Assembly (NCBI GenBank): GCA_022827185.1
Contig: JAJDTM010000013.1
Span: 62,001-126,000, forward strand
Reading direction: 5' to 3'
Length of the DNA: 64,000 nt
Source of the DNA: Candidatus Poribacteria bacterium
Lineage (GTDB): Bacteria > Poribacteria > WGA-4E > WGA-3G
In this document: positions 32,777 to 41,685 of the stretch, piece by piece
How the letters are laid out: each line of letters starts with the position of its first letter
Numbering within the stretch: the first letter of the stretch is position 1
Notes under the pieces: generated by a model
What the model was told of the DNA's origin: nothing
The model's database searches: none
The model's input: the letters and a program-made list of their open reading frames with translations, nothing else
Position numbers and translations under genes: made by a program

Positions 32777-34291
32777 ATGGACGCAACAACTACAATCGAA
32801 AACCTCCAAGAATATATTGGAAACGCTCGTGAATTGCGAGAATTGCTTTCAACGGACCCGCATCGTCCACGCTATCACCTGCTCCCACCTGAAGGGTTCT
32901 TTAATGATGCGAACTGTACCATCTTTTGGAATGGACGGTCCCACGTTTTCTATCTTGGACGGATGCCAAACCCAAACGCGGATGAATGGCTACCAGTGCT
33001 TGATCATTCTTCCAGCTGCGATTTGGTGCATTGGATACACCATCCACCGGCAATAAAACCGCGCACTGATGGCTCGATGCCGCGCGGGATATACAGTGGC
33101 GACGCTATCGAGAACGCCCCAGTTCCGACACTCATTTATCACGTACCGAACCAAGGGACTTGTATCGCAACCAGCGACGATGATGATCTGATTCAGTGGA
33201 CACCTTCACCCGCGAATCCGGTCATCCCGATACCGGACGAACCGCAAGAGTACTACGTTTTTGATCCGTGTGCATGGTACGAAAACGGCACTTATTACGC
33301 GCTCATAGGCAACAAAAACAGTCGTGATGGCTATGAAGGCGATGCTACGAGTCTTTTTCGGTCTGATGATTGTCTCCATTGGGAGTACCGGGGTCCGTTC
33401 TATCAATCTTCACGGCGTTGGACGGATGCGGTTGAGGACTGCGCCTGTCCCGACTTCTTTCCACTTGGTGACAGATATATGCTCCTGATGCACGGGCATC
33501 GTCCTTACGGTATGGCGCACTACTACTTGGGACGTTATGAAGACGAACAGTTCTATCCAGAAACACACGGCCGTATGAACTGGCAAGGCGGACAACTCTC
33601 TGGACCTGAAACGCTTCTTGATGATATGGAGCGGCGTATCTTCTTCGGTTGGATTCGCGAAGCACGTCCTTGGGAGAAACACGGGTGGGCTTCTGTGATG
33701 ACGCTGCCGCGATTGCTATCGTTGAGTGAAGATGGAAATCTCTGTATTGAACCCGTACCGGAACTCGAAAAACTTCGTACCAATCACTACCATCAAGAAT
33801 CTATGCAGCTCAAGGCTGACACTGAGATCAATATTGAAGCGGTAAGCGGCGACTGTCTTGAGTTGCAGTTGGAAATTGAACCGCGAGGTGCGACAGAATT
33901 CGGTGTGAAGGTGCGCAGGTCCCCGGATAGCGAAGAGGAAACGGCAATTGCTTTTTCCACAATCGACGAATGCCTCAAAATCGACCTCACGAAATCAACG
34001 TTAGATAAGGAAGTAAAATATCCGCGCCTTACCCCACGAGACGAAGATGGTGGAGAACGTTGGACGAGTTCGCAGGAAACACCCTTCAAATTGGTCGAAG
34101 GAGAAGCCCTGAAACTCCATATCTTCTTAGACCGTTCGGTTATGGAAGTTTTTGCCAACAGGCGACAGTGCCTAACGCAACGCATCTATCCCACGCGAGC
34201 CGATAGCCTCGGTGTTTCAATCTTCACCAGCGGTGGCGAAGCATTCTTAAACAGGTTGGACGCATGGACAATGACACCAACTGTAGGGTGA
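32777..34291 (+). CDS. Glycoside hydrolase family 32-like protein
   Basis: A 504-residue protein with the GH32 layout: a five-bladed propeller then a C-terminal beta-sandwich. The nucleophile motif WMNDPNG appears as EGFFNDANCTIFW near residue 42, keeping the ND. The RDP motif is seen as YVFDPCAWYENGTYYALIG. The ECP acid/base motif appears as VEDCACPDFFPLGDRYML, with the Glu displaced. FLDRSVMEVFANRRQCLTQRIYP is the typical sandwich segment. GH32 enzymes hydrolyse beta-fructosides; these substitutions suggest another substrate or altered mechanism. No signal peptide is visible. AGGAGG lies 14 bases before the ATG, rather far. Confidence 0.87.
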   Translation: MDATTTIENLQEYIGNARELRELLSTDPHRPRYHLLPPEGFFNDANCTIFWNGRSHVFYLGRMPNPNADEWLPVLDHSSSCDLVHWIHHPPAIKPRTDGSMPRGIYSGDAIENAPVPTLIYHVPNQGTCIATSDDDDLIQWTPSPANPVIPIPDEPQEYYVFDPCAWYENGTYYALIGNKNSRDGYEGDATSLFRSDDCLHWEYRGPFYQSSRRWTDAVEDCACPDFFPLGDRYMLLMHGHRPYGMAHYYLGRYEDEQFYPETHGRMNWQGGQLSGPETLLDDMERRIFFGWIREARPWEKHGWASVMTLPRLLSLSEDGNLCIEPVPELEKLRTNHYHQESMQLKADTEINIEAVSGDCLELQLEIEPRGATEFGVKVRRSPDSEEETAIAFSTIDECLKIDLTKSTLDKEVKYPRLTPRDEDGGERWTSSQETPFKLVEGEALKLHIFLDRSVMEVFANRRQCLTQRIYPTRADSLGVSIFTSGGEAFLNRLDAWTMTPTVG

Positions 34292-34317
34292 TACAATCAA
34301 AGGAATCGTAGGAAATT

Positions 34318-35208
34318 ATGCAATCTCAAGAACTCCCCACAATCGGTTTTATTGGACTCGGCAATATGGGCGGAAGGATGGCGAAGAATCTCCACAATGC
34401 TGGGTACCCGCTCATCGGATATGATATTGATGCCGCAAAATGCACGGCACTTGCTGCGATAGGTGCGACAGCAGGTCAGGATACTGCTGAGGTCGTTAAA
34501 AATAACGATGTCGTTATGACGAGTTTGCGGTCCTCTGATGTTTTTTGCAGTGTCGCAGAACAACACCTTATCCCGAATGCTCGCGACGGTCATGTTTTTA
34601 TTGACTTAGGCACAACCGAAGTAGAGAGGACACGGGAATTTGCGACAGCATTTGCCGAAAGAGGTGCTGCACTGATAGACGCACCTGTGAGCGGTGGCCC
34701 GCACGGTTCTGAGACCGGAACACTCCGTATTTTTGTCGGTGGTGATGCTGCAATTGTCGAAAAATGTCGTCTGATCTTGGAAATCCTCGGGGAGCCGAAA
34801 TATGTAGTCTACTGTGGTCCGAGTGGTTCTGGTCAGATCGTTAAGGGTGTGAACCAATTGGCAATGGGACTCGGTGCTGCGGCGTATATGGAGGCGATGG
34901 CATTTGGGGTTTGTGCTGGCGTGGACCCGAAGGCAATCCGCGAAGTTGTCGGTATGGGGGACGGTTGGCGTGGCGAATTTGATAGCATCGCGAAACGTAT
35001 CATTGACGGTGGCGGCGAAACGCTTGTCGTTAAATATCCTGAATTGCCGTATTTCCTCGCAGCGGCAGAAGCATCAGGGTTTGAAATCCCGTTGACTAAA
35101 GCACTCTACGAATTTTGTAAGAACGGAAATTACGAAATGTTTGACAATATGAACCGCCCCTCGCGCTCGTTTTGGAGAACGTTAACGAAAGATTCGGATG
35201 CGGAATAG
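34318..35208 (+). CDS. 3-hydroxyisobutyrate dehydrogenase-like reductase
   Basis: A 296-residue beta-hydroxyacid dehydrogenase. The N-terminal Rossmann motif is IGFIGLGNMGGRMAKNL, the substrate motif is DAPVSGGPHGSETGTLRIFVGGD, and KGVNQLAMGLGAAAYMEAMAFG contains the conserved catalytic Lys and Asn. Members use NAD(P) on 3-hydroxyisobutyrate, tartronate semialdehyde or similar compounds. It follows the GH32-like gene by 26 bases on the same strand, so both may serve one sugar or uronate pathway. Confidence 0.9.
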   Translation: MQSQELPTIGFIGLGNMGGRMAKNLHNAGYPLIGYDIDAAKCTALAAIGATAGQDTAEVVKNNDVVMTSLRSSDVFCSVAEQHLIPNARDGHVFIDLGTTEVERTREFATAFAERGAALIDAPVSGGPHGSETGTLRIFVGGDAAIVEKCRLILEILGEPKYVVYCGPSGSGQIVKGVNQLAMGLGAAAYMEAMAFGVCAGVDPKAIREVVGMGDGWRGEFDSIAKRIIDGGGETLVVKYPELPYFLAAAEASGFEIPLTKALYEFCKNGNYEMFDNMNRPSRSFWRTLTKDSDAE

Positions 35209-35210
35209 CG

Positions 35211-35981
35211 TTAGTCGGTGTTGAAGACTTGGGACATTTCGACTTGTAATAATTCCAAGAGTTCCCTTTTCAGGTGAATGAGGTCGGTATCCGTGACGTT
35301 CCGCGGGCGGGGTAATGGAACAGGGATCTCTGTCTTCAATGTTGCGGGTCGGGCTGTCAGTACATAGATTTTGTCTGCAAGTAGGAGTGCCTCCTCAACA
35401 TCGTGGGTGATGAGGAGAACGGTTTGCCGTCCTTCTGTCCAGATGTCAAGTAGGATAGACTGCATGACGGTGCGCGTCATTGCATCCAATGCCCCGAAGG
35501 GTTCATCTAAAAGTAAGATTTCCTTCCGAAAGAGAAGCGTTCGGACGAGTGCGACACGCTGTCGCATGCCACCGGATAACTGCATCGGGTAACTATTTTC
35601 AAAGCCGCTCAAGCCGAGTTGTGCCAAACGCTGTTGTGCTTTTTCCTTTGCAGTGTCAAGCGGTTCTCGCTGAATTTCGGGACCGACGAGGACGTTCCTG
35701 AGGACCGTCCGCCACGGTAAAAGGAGATCCTTCTGTTGCATGTAGGCGAAACGCCCTGTATTGCCAAAAATCTGCTCGCCGTTGAGGTAGATTTCCCCAG
35801 TATCGGGCGCGAGTATCCCTGAGATGATATTAAAAAGTGTGCTTTTGCCACAGCCGGAAGGCCCCAGCAAAGCGACAAACTCTCCCTCATCAACAGAGAA
35901 ATTCAAAGCGTCCAGCACCGGTAATTGCCCCCCGTTCTGAACGAAGGTTTGGGTTAAATTTTTTACCTCAAGTCTGCTCAT
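35211..35981 (-). CDS. ABC transporter ATPase, nitrate/sulfonate/taurine type
   Basis: A 256-residue ATPase with Walker A GPSGCGKST, signature LSGGMRQRVALVR and Walker B ILLLDEPFGALD, then a switch His in LLITHDVEEALLLADKI. The spacing and the RxGRFAYMQQKDLLLPWRTV Q-loop match the SsuB/TauB/ThiZ-like group, which energises import of sulfonates, nitrate or pyrimidine precursors. No permease or binding protein lies nearby. It begins 15 bases after the DUF58 gene on the same strand, so the two are probably co-transcribed. Confidence 0.9.
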   Translation of the reverse strand: MSRLEVKNLTQTFVQNGGQLPVLDALNFSVDEGEFVALLGPSGCGKSTLFNIISGILAPDTGEIYLNGEQIFGNTGRFAYMQQKDLLLPWRTVLRNVLVGPEIQREPLDTAKEKAQQRLAQLGLSGFENSYPMQLSGGMRQRVALVRTLLFRKEILLLDEPFGALDAMTRTVMQSILLDIWTEGRQTVLLITHDVEEALLLADKIYVLTARPATLKTEIPVPLPRPRNVTDTDLIHLKRELLELLQVEMSQVFNTD

Positions 35982-35996
35982 AAACGCACAAGGACT

Positions 35997-36872
35997 TTAA
36001 TTTCGGGTGGCACGTTGGCGGAAAAATTGGATAAGCGGTTTTACATACGGTTCATCTGTTCTGATATGGATAGCATCAATCTGGTTTGCCCGGAAAATCT
36101 GCCGACGTTCTGCATCGGTACGCTGATTCAGCTCTGTGTATAACTGTCGCGCCTCCTCGGAACGTGTGTCAACAACCATTGTTTCTCCGGTCTCGGCATC
36201 TTCGAGTTCTATCAGCCCAACATCCGGCAATTCCAATTCGCGTCTGTCTTGTAGTGTGATAGCGATGAGTGAATGCCGTTTGCTGCTCAAACGTAACTGC
36301 TTTTCATAGCCTGTATTCTTAAAATCAGAGATAAGAAACACAACGCTGTGCGGTTTAAGCACCTGATCGACAAACGCTAACGCTGTTTCAATATTCGTTC
36401 CAGGCTGCTTCGGTTGAAAATGGAGGATGTCGCGAACGACGCGTAAGACGTGCCGTTTCCCTTTCCGTGGGGCGACGAAGTGTTCAACGGTATCGGTGAA
36501 ACAGATAAGCCCGACTTTGTCGTTGTTTTTGATGGCGGAAAAAGCGAGGAGCGCTGCGATCTCGGCGGCGATTTCTGCCTTCGTCTCAGCGATACTACCG
36601 AAACTGGTTGAGGCACTCATATCCACGACTAACATTATCACGAGTTCGCGTTCTTCTACGTATTTCTTGATATAGGCTTGTCCCATCCGCGCGGTGACAT
36701 TCCAATCAATGGTCCGGATTTCATCGCCGGCCTGATATTCACGGACTTCATCAAAGGTAATTCCTTGCCCTTTGAAGACACTTTCATATTCACCCGCAAA
36801 GACAGTATTAACGAGGCGATTGGTAAATATTTCGATGCGTTGGATTTTTTTGAGAATCTCTTTTTCGTTCAC
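35997..36872 (-). CDS. DUF58 domain protein (vWA-like)
   Basis: A 291-residue DUF58 protein. The family signature runs YESVFKGQGITFDEVREYQA then GDEIRTIDWNVTARMGQAYI, followed by the MIDAS-like VVDMSASTSFGS of a von Willebrand A fold. Members are usually encoded beside a MoxR AAA ATPase; here no MoxR gene is seen and the downstream neighbour is an ABC ATPase. The role of the family is not settled; metal-dependent protein interaction in assembly is a common view. The gene starts at the left edge of a 230-base gap that faces the HAD gene. Confidence 0.9.
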   Translation of the reverse strand: MNEKEILKKIQRIEIFTNRLVNTVFAGEYESVFKGQGITFDEVREYQAGDEIRTIDWNVTARMGQAYIKKYVEERELVIMLVVDMSASTSFGSIAETKAEIAAEIAALLAFSAIKNNDKVGLICFTDTVEHFVAPRKGKRHVLRVVRDILHFQPKQPGTNIETALAFVDQVLKPHSVVFLISDFKNTGYEKQLRLSSKRHSLIAITLQDRRELELPDVGLIELEDAETGETMVVDTRSEEARQLYTELNQRTDAERRQIFRANQIDAIHIRTDEPYVKPLIQFFRQRATRN

Positions 36873-37104
36873 CAGTTGTGTTCCTACCGTGTTTTTTACA
36901 GCGAGTTCCCGTTCACAAGATACGCCGAAAAGACTTGCTTAACTATCGCAATGCGATTATACTATCACAAAAGAACCGAGGAATTCAAACCTTTTTAATG
37001 GCTGTTGGTGATAACACTCCGTTAGCGTGTAGGCGCGTGAATACGCTAACTTCTGGAAACCGACAGCCGACGGCTGAAAGCCGATAGCCAATTTCAGGAT
37101 ACCC

Positions 37105-37935
37105 ATGGAACACCTTTTTTTAGACAACACTTCGATTGAAATCCATCGCGAGATTCAAACTGGGAATATCCGCCACGTCGTTTTAGATTTTGATGGTACG
37201 ATCTCGCTCATCCGAGACGGTTGGCAGAACGTGATGGTCCCGATGATGGTCGAATGCCTTCAGCAGGAGACGGATACCACCGAGACACAAGCGCAACTTG
37301 AGGCACTTGTGGTTGAATTTGTGGATAGATTGACCGGTAAGCAGACGATCTATCAGATGATTCAACTCAGTGAAGAGATCGAGAAACGCGGTGGGACACC
37401 GAAGGCACCGCTTGCTTATAAAGACGAATATAATCGCCGATTGCTGCCTGTCGTTGAAGCGCGAATCGCTGGACTTGCGGCGGGGACCTTGACTGCCGAA
37501 CCGCTCCGTGTCCCGATGTCTCTTGAATTCCTGAAAAGCCTACGTGAAATGGGAATACACTGCTATCTTGCCAGTGGAACGGATGTTGAATTTGTCAAAA
37601 ACGAAGCGTCACTTCTCGGTGTTGCTGAATACCTTGATGGTGGGATTTTCGGTGCGTTGCGGGAATACAAAAAGTTCTCCAAAGCCATGATTATCCAGAA
37701 AATTATCACAGACTTTGAACTTAGCGGGGATGAATTGCTTATCATCGGAGATGGGTACGTGGAGATCGAAAACGCGAAAGCGGTCGGCGCAATCGCTGTC
37801 GGTGTCGCATCTGTGGAGGCCAATAGGTACAATATGAACGCTGATAAGCGAGAACGTCTTATCCGTGCGGGTGCAGATATTATCATTCCTGATTTTCGGG
37901 AGGGCGCGAAGTTATTAGATTATCTATTCGATTAA
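37105..37935 (+). CDS. HAD superfamily hydrolase
   Basis: A 276-residue HAD phosphatase. Motif I is HVVLDFDGTISLI near residue 28, with both catalytic Asp residues. Motif II is CYLASGTDVEF and motif III/IV is LLIIGDGYVEIENAKAVGAIAVGVAS, which supplies the Lys/Asp metal site. An alpha-helical cap lies between motifs I and II (residues about 40-140). The substrate cannot be told; phosphoglycolate or sugar phosphates are typical. It lies alone on the plus strand. Confidence 0.88.
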   Translation: MEHLFLDNTSIEIHREIQTGNIRHVVLDFDGTISLIRDGWQNVMVPMMVECLQQETDTTETQAQLEALVVEFVDRLTGKQTIYQMIQLSEEIEKRGGTPKAPLAYKDEYNRRLLPVVEARIAGLAAGTLTAEPLRVPMSLEFLKSLREMGIHCYLASGTDVEFVKNEASLLGVAEYLDGGIFGALREYKKFSKAMIIQKIITDFELSGDELLIIGDGYVEIENAKAVGAIAVGVASVEANRYNMNADKRERLIRAGADIIIPDFREGAKLLDYLFD

Positions 37936-37985
37936 AGGTGGCACACATTGTTTAGCGTGTTTTATTGCCCTCTTTTAATCTGTTC

Positions 37986-38015
37986 ACGGCACGCGGAGCG
38001 TGCCTACTACTTTTA
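37986..38015. repeat. Single GGCACG hairpin repeat before the PL22-like gene
   Basis: CACGGCACGCGGAGCGTGCC followed by TACTACTTTTAA is a single copy of the 13.69-kb array unit. It lies immediately before the ribosome binding site AAGGAG of the next gene, so the hairpin may affect its translation. Confidence 0.6.
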
Positions 38016-38026
38016 AGGAGTTTATT

Positions 38027-39154
38027 ATGACAAACTACGTCAAAGCGTCCGTTCACTCTTCAGAACTACACGAATTTCAAGACGACCAAACGGGCGCGCA
38101 TATCTATCAACTTACAAACGATACCTCTATTAACCATAACCTCTATTTTCTTACATCCTCGTTCACACCTGACCAAGAACACCTCATCTTTACCTCCTAC
38201 CGTTCAGGAAAACCGAATTTTTTCAAACTGGGATTCCCTAATGGTGATATTGTGCAGCTGACGGATGCCGAGGACATTCACGGCTACTCTGGCGTGATTT
38301 CTAAAGATGGCACTGAACTTTTTTACACGCAAGCAGATGCTATAAAGGCGATCCATCTTGACACATTTGAGGAACGCGTGCTTGCAGAATTTCCCGGTGG
38401 AGGTCTCGGCGAGTGTAGTGTCAGCGCGGATGAACGGTTTATCGTGACAGCGATGAAGCGCGACGACAAATCGCACATTACGGTGACTGCCACCGATGGC
38501 AGCGGCGGCGAAGTCATCCATACCTCTCCAGATCAGACGATTATCCATCCACAGTTTCATCCGAGGCATCCTGATCTCATTGCATATTCCGGTGACCCCG
38601 CACCCCGGATGTGGACTATTAAACGGGACGGTACAGAAAACCGTTCGCTCTATCAACACGACAATAACGAATTCCTCGTCCACGAAACCTTCCTCGGTGC
38701 ATTAGATGCACTGATTGTGACGCACTGGCCATACTCGCTTCGGCGGATGTCTCTGGAGACCCTACAGATGCAGACGATTGCCGATTTCAACGCGTGGCAC
38801 ATCGCCAGCAATCGCGATGGCACGAAAGTCTTGTGCGATACCGTCCACCCAGACATCGGTTTGCGGTTGGTAGATGTAGAAACTGGAGAACATACGCCTA
38901 TCTGCTATCCCCAAAGTTCATCCAGCGGGAGCCAATGGAAAACGGATCGGTATGCGCTCGCCGAAGATTGGGCAGCCGCACAGCAAGCAGGTGATCGAGA
39001 GAAATCGCTGAGTTGGATGGAGATGAAGGTGGACACCGTCTATGGACCGCAGTGGACGCATCCGCATCCGTCTTTCAGTCCTGATGAAGCGGCTGTCGTG
39101 TATACATCGGATGTTTCGGGGCATTCGCAGGTTTATGTTGCTGTGATTCCATGA
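38027..39154 (+). CDS. Oligogalacturonate lyase-like beta-propeller protein
   Basis: A 375-residue protein with WD40-like/PD40 propeller repeats (YFLTSSFTPDQEHLIFTSYRSGK, ELFYTQADAIKAIHLDTFEE, HPHPSFSPDEAAVVYTSDVSGHSQVYVA). The pattern and length fit the oligogalacturonide lyase family (PL22), cytoplasmic Mn-dependent enzymes that cleave digalacturonate. The metal-binding His residues are plausibly in HPQFHPRHPDL and HETFLG, but I cannot align them safely. No signal peptide is present. I choose the ATG at 38027, with AAGGAG eight bases upstream, over a GTG at 38000 inside the repeat. Confidence 0.8.
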   Translation: MTNYVKASVHSSELHEFQDDQTGAHIYQLTNDTSINHNLYFLTSSFTPDQEHLIFTSYRSGKPNFFKLGFPNGDIVQLTDAEDIHGYSGVISKDGTELFYTQADAIKAIHLDTFEERVLAEFPGGGLGECSVSADERFIVTAMKRDDKSHITVTATDGSGGEVIHTSPDQTIIHPQFHPRHPDLIAYSGDPAPRMWTIKRDGTENRSLYQHDNNEFLVHETFLGALDALIVTHWPYSLRRMSLETLQMQTIADFNAWHIASNRDGTKVLCDTVHPDIGLRLVDVETGEHTPICYPQSSSSGSQWKTDRYALAEDWAAAQQAGDREKSLSWMEMKVDTVYGPQWTHPHPSFSPDEAAVVYTSDVSGHSQVYVAVIP

Positions 39155-39307
39155 GGTGGGAATTTTATAAAAATGAATCGACATTGCTATTTCAATATTG
39201 GCATGATATAATAGACATCGTTGTGATGAAAACTCCTTCACTGTCAAGTGGAAACGAAGTTTTCTTGCATAATAATAGCCCACCAATGTGCAGCTCATAC
39301 ATAGCCC

Positions 39308-39646
39308 ATGCATATCAGAAATGAAGAAAAACTGACCGAATTTGCCCGGAGACATCCGAATACTCGATCAGCACTGAACAGATGGCGTGCATTGATGGAG
39401 CAAGAAAGTTTTGGTTCAATCGTTGAGTTGCGCGAAAAATTCCCGCACGCTGATCTAATCCAAGTGAACGTGCGAGAAAGGCTGCCGACAGGTTCGTACA
39501 CCACTGTAAAGAGAACTTGGACTGCTTTCAATATTGGCGGCAACAAAGTTCGTCTTTTAGTATCTATGCAGTATCAATTCCAACGCGCCACTATTCGTAA
39601 AGTATTCACACACGCGGAATATGATGCTTGGAACAAACGGAGATAG
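39308..39646 (+). CDS. higB: HigB-family toxin
   Basis: A 112-residue protein of the HigB mRNA interferase family (PF09907-like). Diagnostic segments are AFNIGGNKVRLLVSMQYQFQ and IRKVFTHAEYDAWNK, the C-terminal strand and the His/Tyr-containing end that mark this branch of the RelE/ParE-like fold. Such toxins cleave mRNA in the ribosome. The start is preceded by no clear ribosome binding site. The next gene begins six bases on and carries a HigA-like N-terminus, giving the toxin-first order usual for this family. Confidence 0.87.
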   Translation: MHIRNEEKLTEFARRHPNTRSALNRWRALMEQESFGSIVELREKFPHADLIQVNVRERLPTGSYTTVKRTWTAFNIGGNKVRLLVSMQYQFQRATIRKVFTHAEYDAWNKRR

Positions 39647-39652
39647 AAAATA

Positions 39653-40585
39653 ATGTTAACCGATATACAAACTACCCAAAATGTATCATCTCTATTAGCA
39701 CCTTTCGTCCCCGTGGAGCCGGATATGCCTGCACCCGAAAAACAAGATCCTTTTGTAACACAACAGACTCTACTTCAGAAAACTGTGAAGGCTGCTCCTT
39801 ATTCAGAAAGTGATTATCGTTGGCTCTCTAGTGTCTTGGAATTATTAATCGATATCGGGAATCGGGAAGAAACCCTCAGTTTCAATATAATATCAAGAAG
39901 CGACTACCGGCACCTTTCACCCTTACTTGAAGAATTAGTTGACACAGTCGGTGAAAATGCACACCACCCTGCTACCTCCCTGATGATGCTCGTTGGGTTT
40001 CTCGTTGAAAGGTATGAGAAAGAAAACGTTCCAAAGTTATCGGATCTCCCTACAGAGTCGCCAGAGGAAACAGAAGGGACAGAAGAAGCATTGGTCGAAT
40101 GGAACGACGAATGGGAGATCTTGGAGATAAGGGACCTCAATCCCGAAGAGATGAAGGAACTGGAAAAAAAACATCCACCGGCTGCCATCTTAGAATGGAC
40201 TGAAACAGAGGTGACAATTCATGCCTTTTTCTCTATCGGTAATATTCTTTCAGAGGGGGGTTGGATACGAGAAGCCATTTCTGCCTACGACATGGTGCTC
40301 CGCTTGAAACCGGATTTCGCTGAAGCCTACTACAACCGCGGCACAGCGAAAACGTTTGTCGCTGAATATCAACTTGCTATTACTGATTTTGATGAAGCCA
40401 TTCACCTCAAACCAGAATTTGTAGAAGCTTACTATAACCGCGGTCTAACGAAGTTTACCCTTAACCAGAGCGAAGCGGCGGAACACGATTTACGAACCGC
40501 GTTAAAATTGGCTAAACAGCAAGAACATAACAATATCAAAGTTAATATCAAGCAACGTCTCCAGGAACTCAATAACATAGAATAA
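39653..40585 (+). CDS. HigA-like antitoxin domain fused to TPR repeats
   Basis: A 310-residue protein whose N-terminal 130 residues resemble the HigA antitoxin N-terminus: SRSDYRHLSPLLEELVDTV, then ATSLMMLVGFLVERYEKENVP, close to the ExEYxxxLxxxxxL...LLxxLIxxYExxxxP pattern. A partial earlier copy (SESDYRWLSSVLELLIDI) precedes it. An acidic linker follows, and residues about 210-300 are two to three TPR repeats (FSIGNILSEGGWIREAISAY, AEAYYNRGTAKTFVAEYQLA, VEAYYNRGLTKF). The helix-turn-helix domain usual in HigA is missing. The gene starts six bases after the HigB toxin gene. I infer that the TPR part replaces DNA binding or offers another partner site. Confidence 0.72.
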   Translation: MLTDIQTTQNVSSLLAPFVPVEPDMPAPEKQDPFVTQQTLLQKTVKAAPYSESDYRWLSSVLELLIDIGNREETLSFNIISRSDYRHLSPLLEELVDTVGENAHHPATSLMMLVGFLVERYEKENVPKLSDLPTESPEETEGTEEALVEWNDEWEILEIRDLNPEEMKELEKKHPPAAILEWTETEVTIHAFFSIGNILSEGGWIREAISAYDMVLRLKPDFAEAYYNRGTAKTFVAEYQLAITDFDEAIHLKPEFVEAYYNRGLTKFTLNQSEAAEHDLRTALKLAKQQEHNNIKVNIKQRLQELNNIE

Positions 40586-40663
40586 TGGGTTGTAGGAGAA
40601 GCTTTGTATCTTACCGTTTTCGGTCCTGATGAAAACACGTGTTACACGTAAGGAGATTGACTT

Positions 40664-41440
40664 ATGTATCCCCGTCTGTTTGCATGGCTCTGTGTTTTGA
40701 ATCTCGTTTTGAGTGTAACGGCTGTAGAAGCTGCTAAAATTGCTGTTGTTGATTTTGCTGATCAGTGGACAAAGGTCGATGCGTTGCGCCAGACCCTGGA
40801 TGAATTCAAAGTTGAATACGATGATCTGACAAAGGCATTGGAGGATGGACAACTCCGTTTCAAGGCAGAAAATAAAATTTTCTTAATTGGTAGCATGGTG
40901 ACCAACAACGCTGGATTGCACCAAAACCTCGACAAGAATGCAAAAGTGATTCAGGATTTCGTCGAAAATGGTGGTATCGTCTGGGAACCGACCCAAGCGG
41001 ATCAGAACGAAGCGAACGTGGATTGGTTACCGGCTGGATTGAGTTGTGTTCGGAGTGACCGCGATAGTCCAGATTTTGAGATACTACAAGCGGACCATCA
41101 ACTCTTTAACGAACCCAACCGTATGGATCAAAAAACGTTTGAAGGCTGGGGACATCAGGGCTGGCCTACTGTCTGGGAAGTCATCGCTTCTCAAAAGGGC
41201 TTTGATGTGCTGATGGAAAGTTTGGGACAACCTGTTATCATGGAAGCGGAATTCGGGAAAGGTAAGTTTCTAATGATGGCGATTGCTCCTGATAAATACC
41301 ATATCGCAGGTAACGATGACCATACGAAAGATATGGCAAAGCTTTTCATGGAGAATTTGCTGCTCCATGTTGAAGAATTTGCTGCTATCGAGGCAGACGG
41401 TAAGCTCACAACAATGTGGGCAAATCTGAAAATGTGGTAG
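40664..41440 (+). CDS. Secreted GATase1-like protein with GKLTTxW motif
   Basis: A 258-residue exported protein (signal FAWLCVLNLVLSVTAVEA). The body has a Rossmann-like class I amidotransferase-type fold: AKIAVVDFADQWTKVDALRQ, KIFLIGSMVTNN, DFVENGGIVWEPTQ and GKFLMMAIAPDKYH. No catalytic Cys-His-Glu triad is visible, so it is probably non-enzymatic, like ThuA- and BPL_LipA-like relatives. It ends AAIEADGKLTTMWANLKMW, the third example in this window of the GKLTTxW C-terminus. AAGGAG lies upstream of the ATG. Confidence 0.75.
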   Translation: MYPRLFAWLCVLNLVLSVTAVEAAKIAVVDFADQWTKVDALRQTLDEFKVEYDDLTKALEDGQLRFKAENKIFLIGSMVTNNAGLHQNLDKNAKVIQDFVENGGIVWEPTQADQNEANVDWLPAGLSCVRSDRDSPDFEILQADHQLFNEPNRMDQKTFEGWGHQGWPTVWEVIASQKGFDVLMESLGQPVIMEAEFGKGKFLMMAIAPDKYHIAGNDDHTKDMAKLFMENLLLHVEEFAAIEADGKLTTMWANLKMW

Positions 41441-41685
41441 ATGGGATATTGAACATTATTGTAACATCCAGGTTTTCGACGGTCTGTCGGACGCTGCAAC
41501 TATAGTGAATTTTGTAATTACTTATACACTCGTATGGTAGCGCGAACCGTGAAGTTACGTCCTATACTGCCACAGGCTAACAGCCTATGCTACAAAGTTG
41601 ATGCGACAAGTGTAAATTTATTTTTCGATTTTACTACTGGTTTGAGGGCGGGCGGATATGGAGGTCCGCCCTTAAAAATAAAATC
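41441..41685. other. Intergenic gap between convergent genes
   Basis: No gene is seen. An AGGCT-AAC-AGCCT hairpin lies at 41574-41586, within ACAGGCTAACAGCCTATGCT. GGCGGGCGG...GGTCCGCCC near 41647-41672 forms another hairpin (GGGCGG/CCGCCC), a possible terminator for the minus-strand gene that ends at 41686. Confidence 0.5.
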
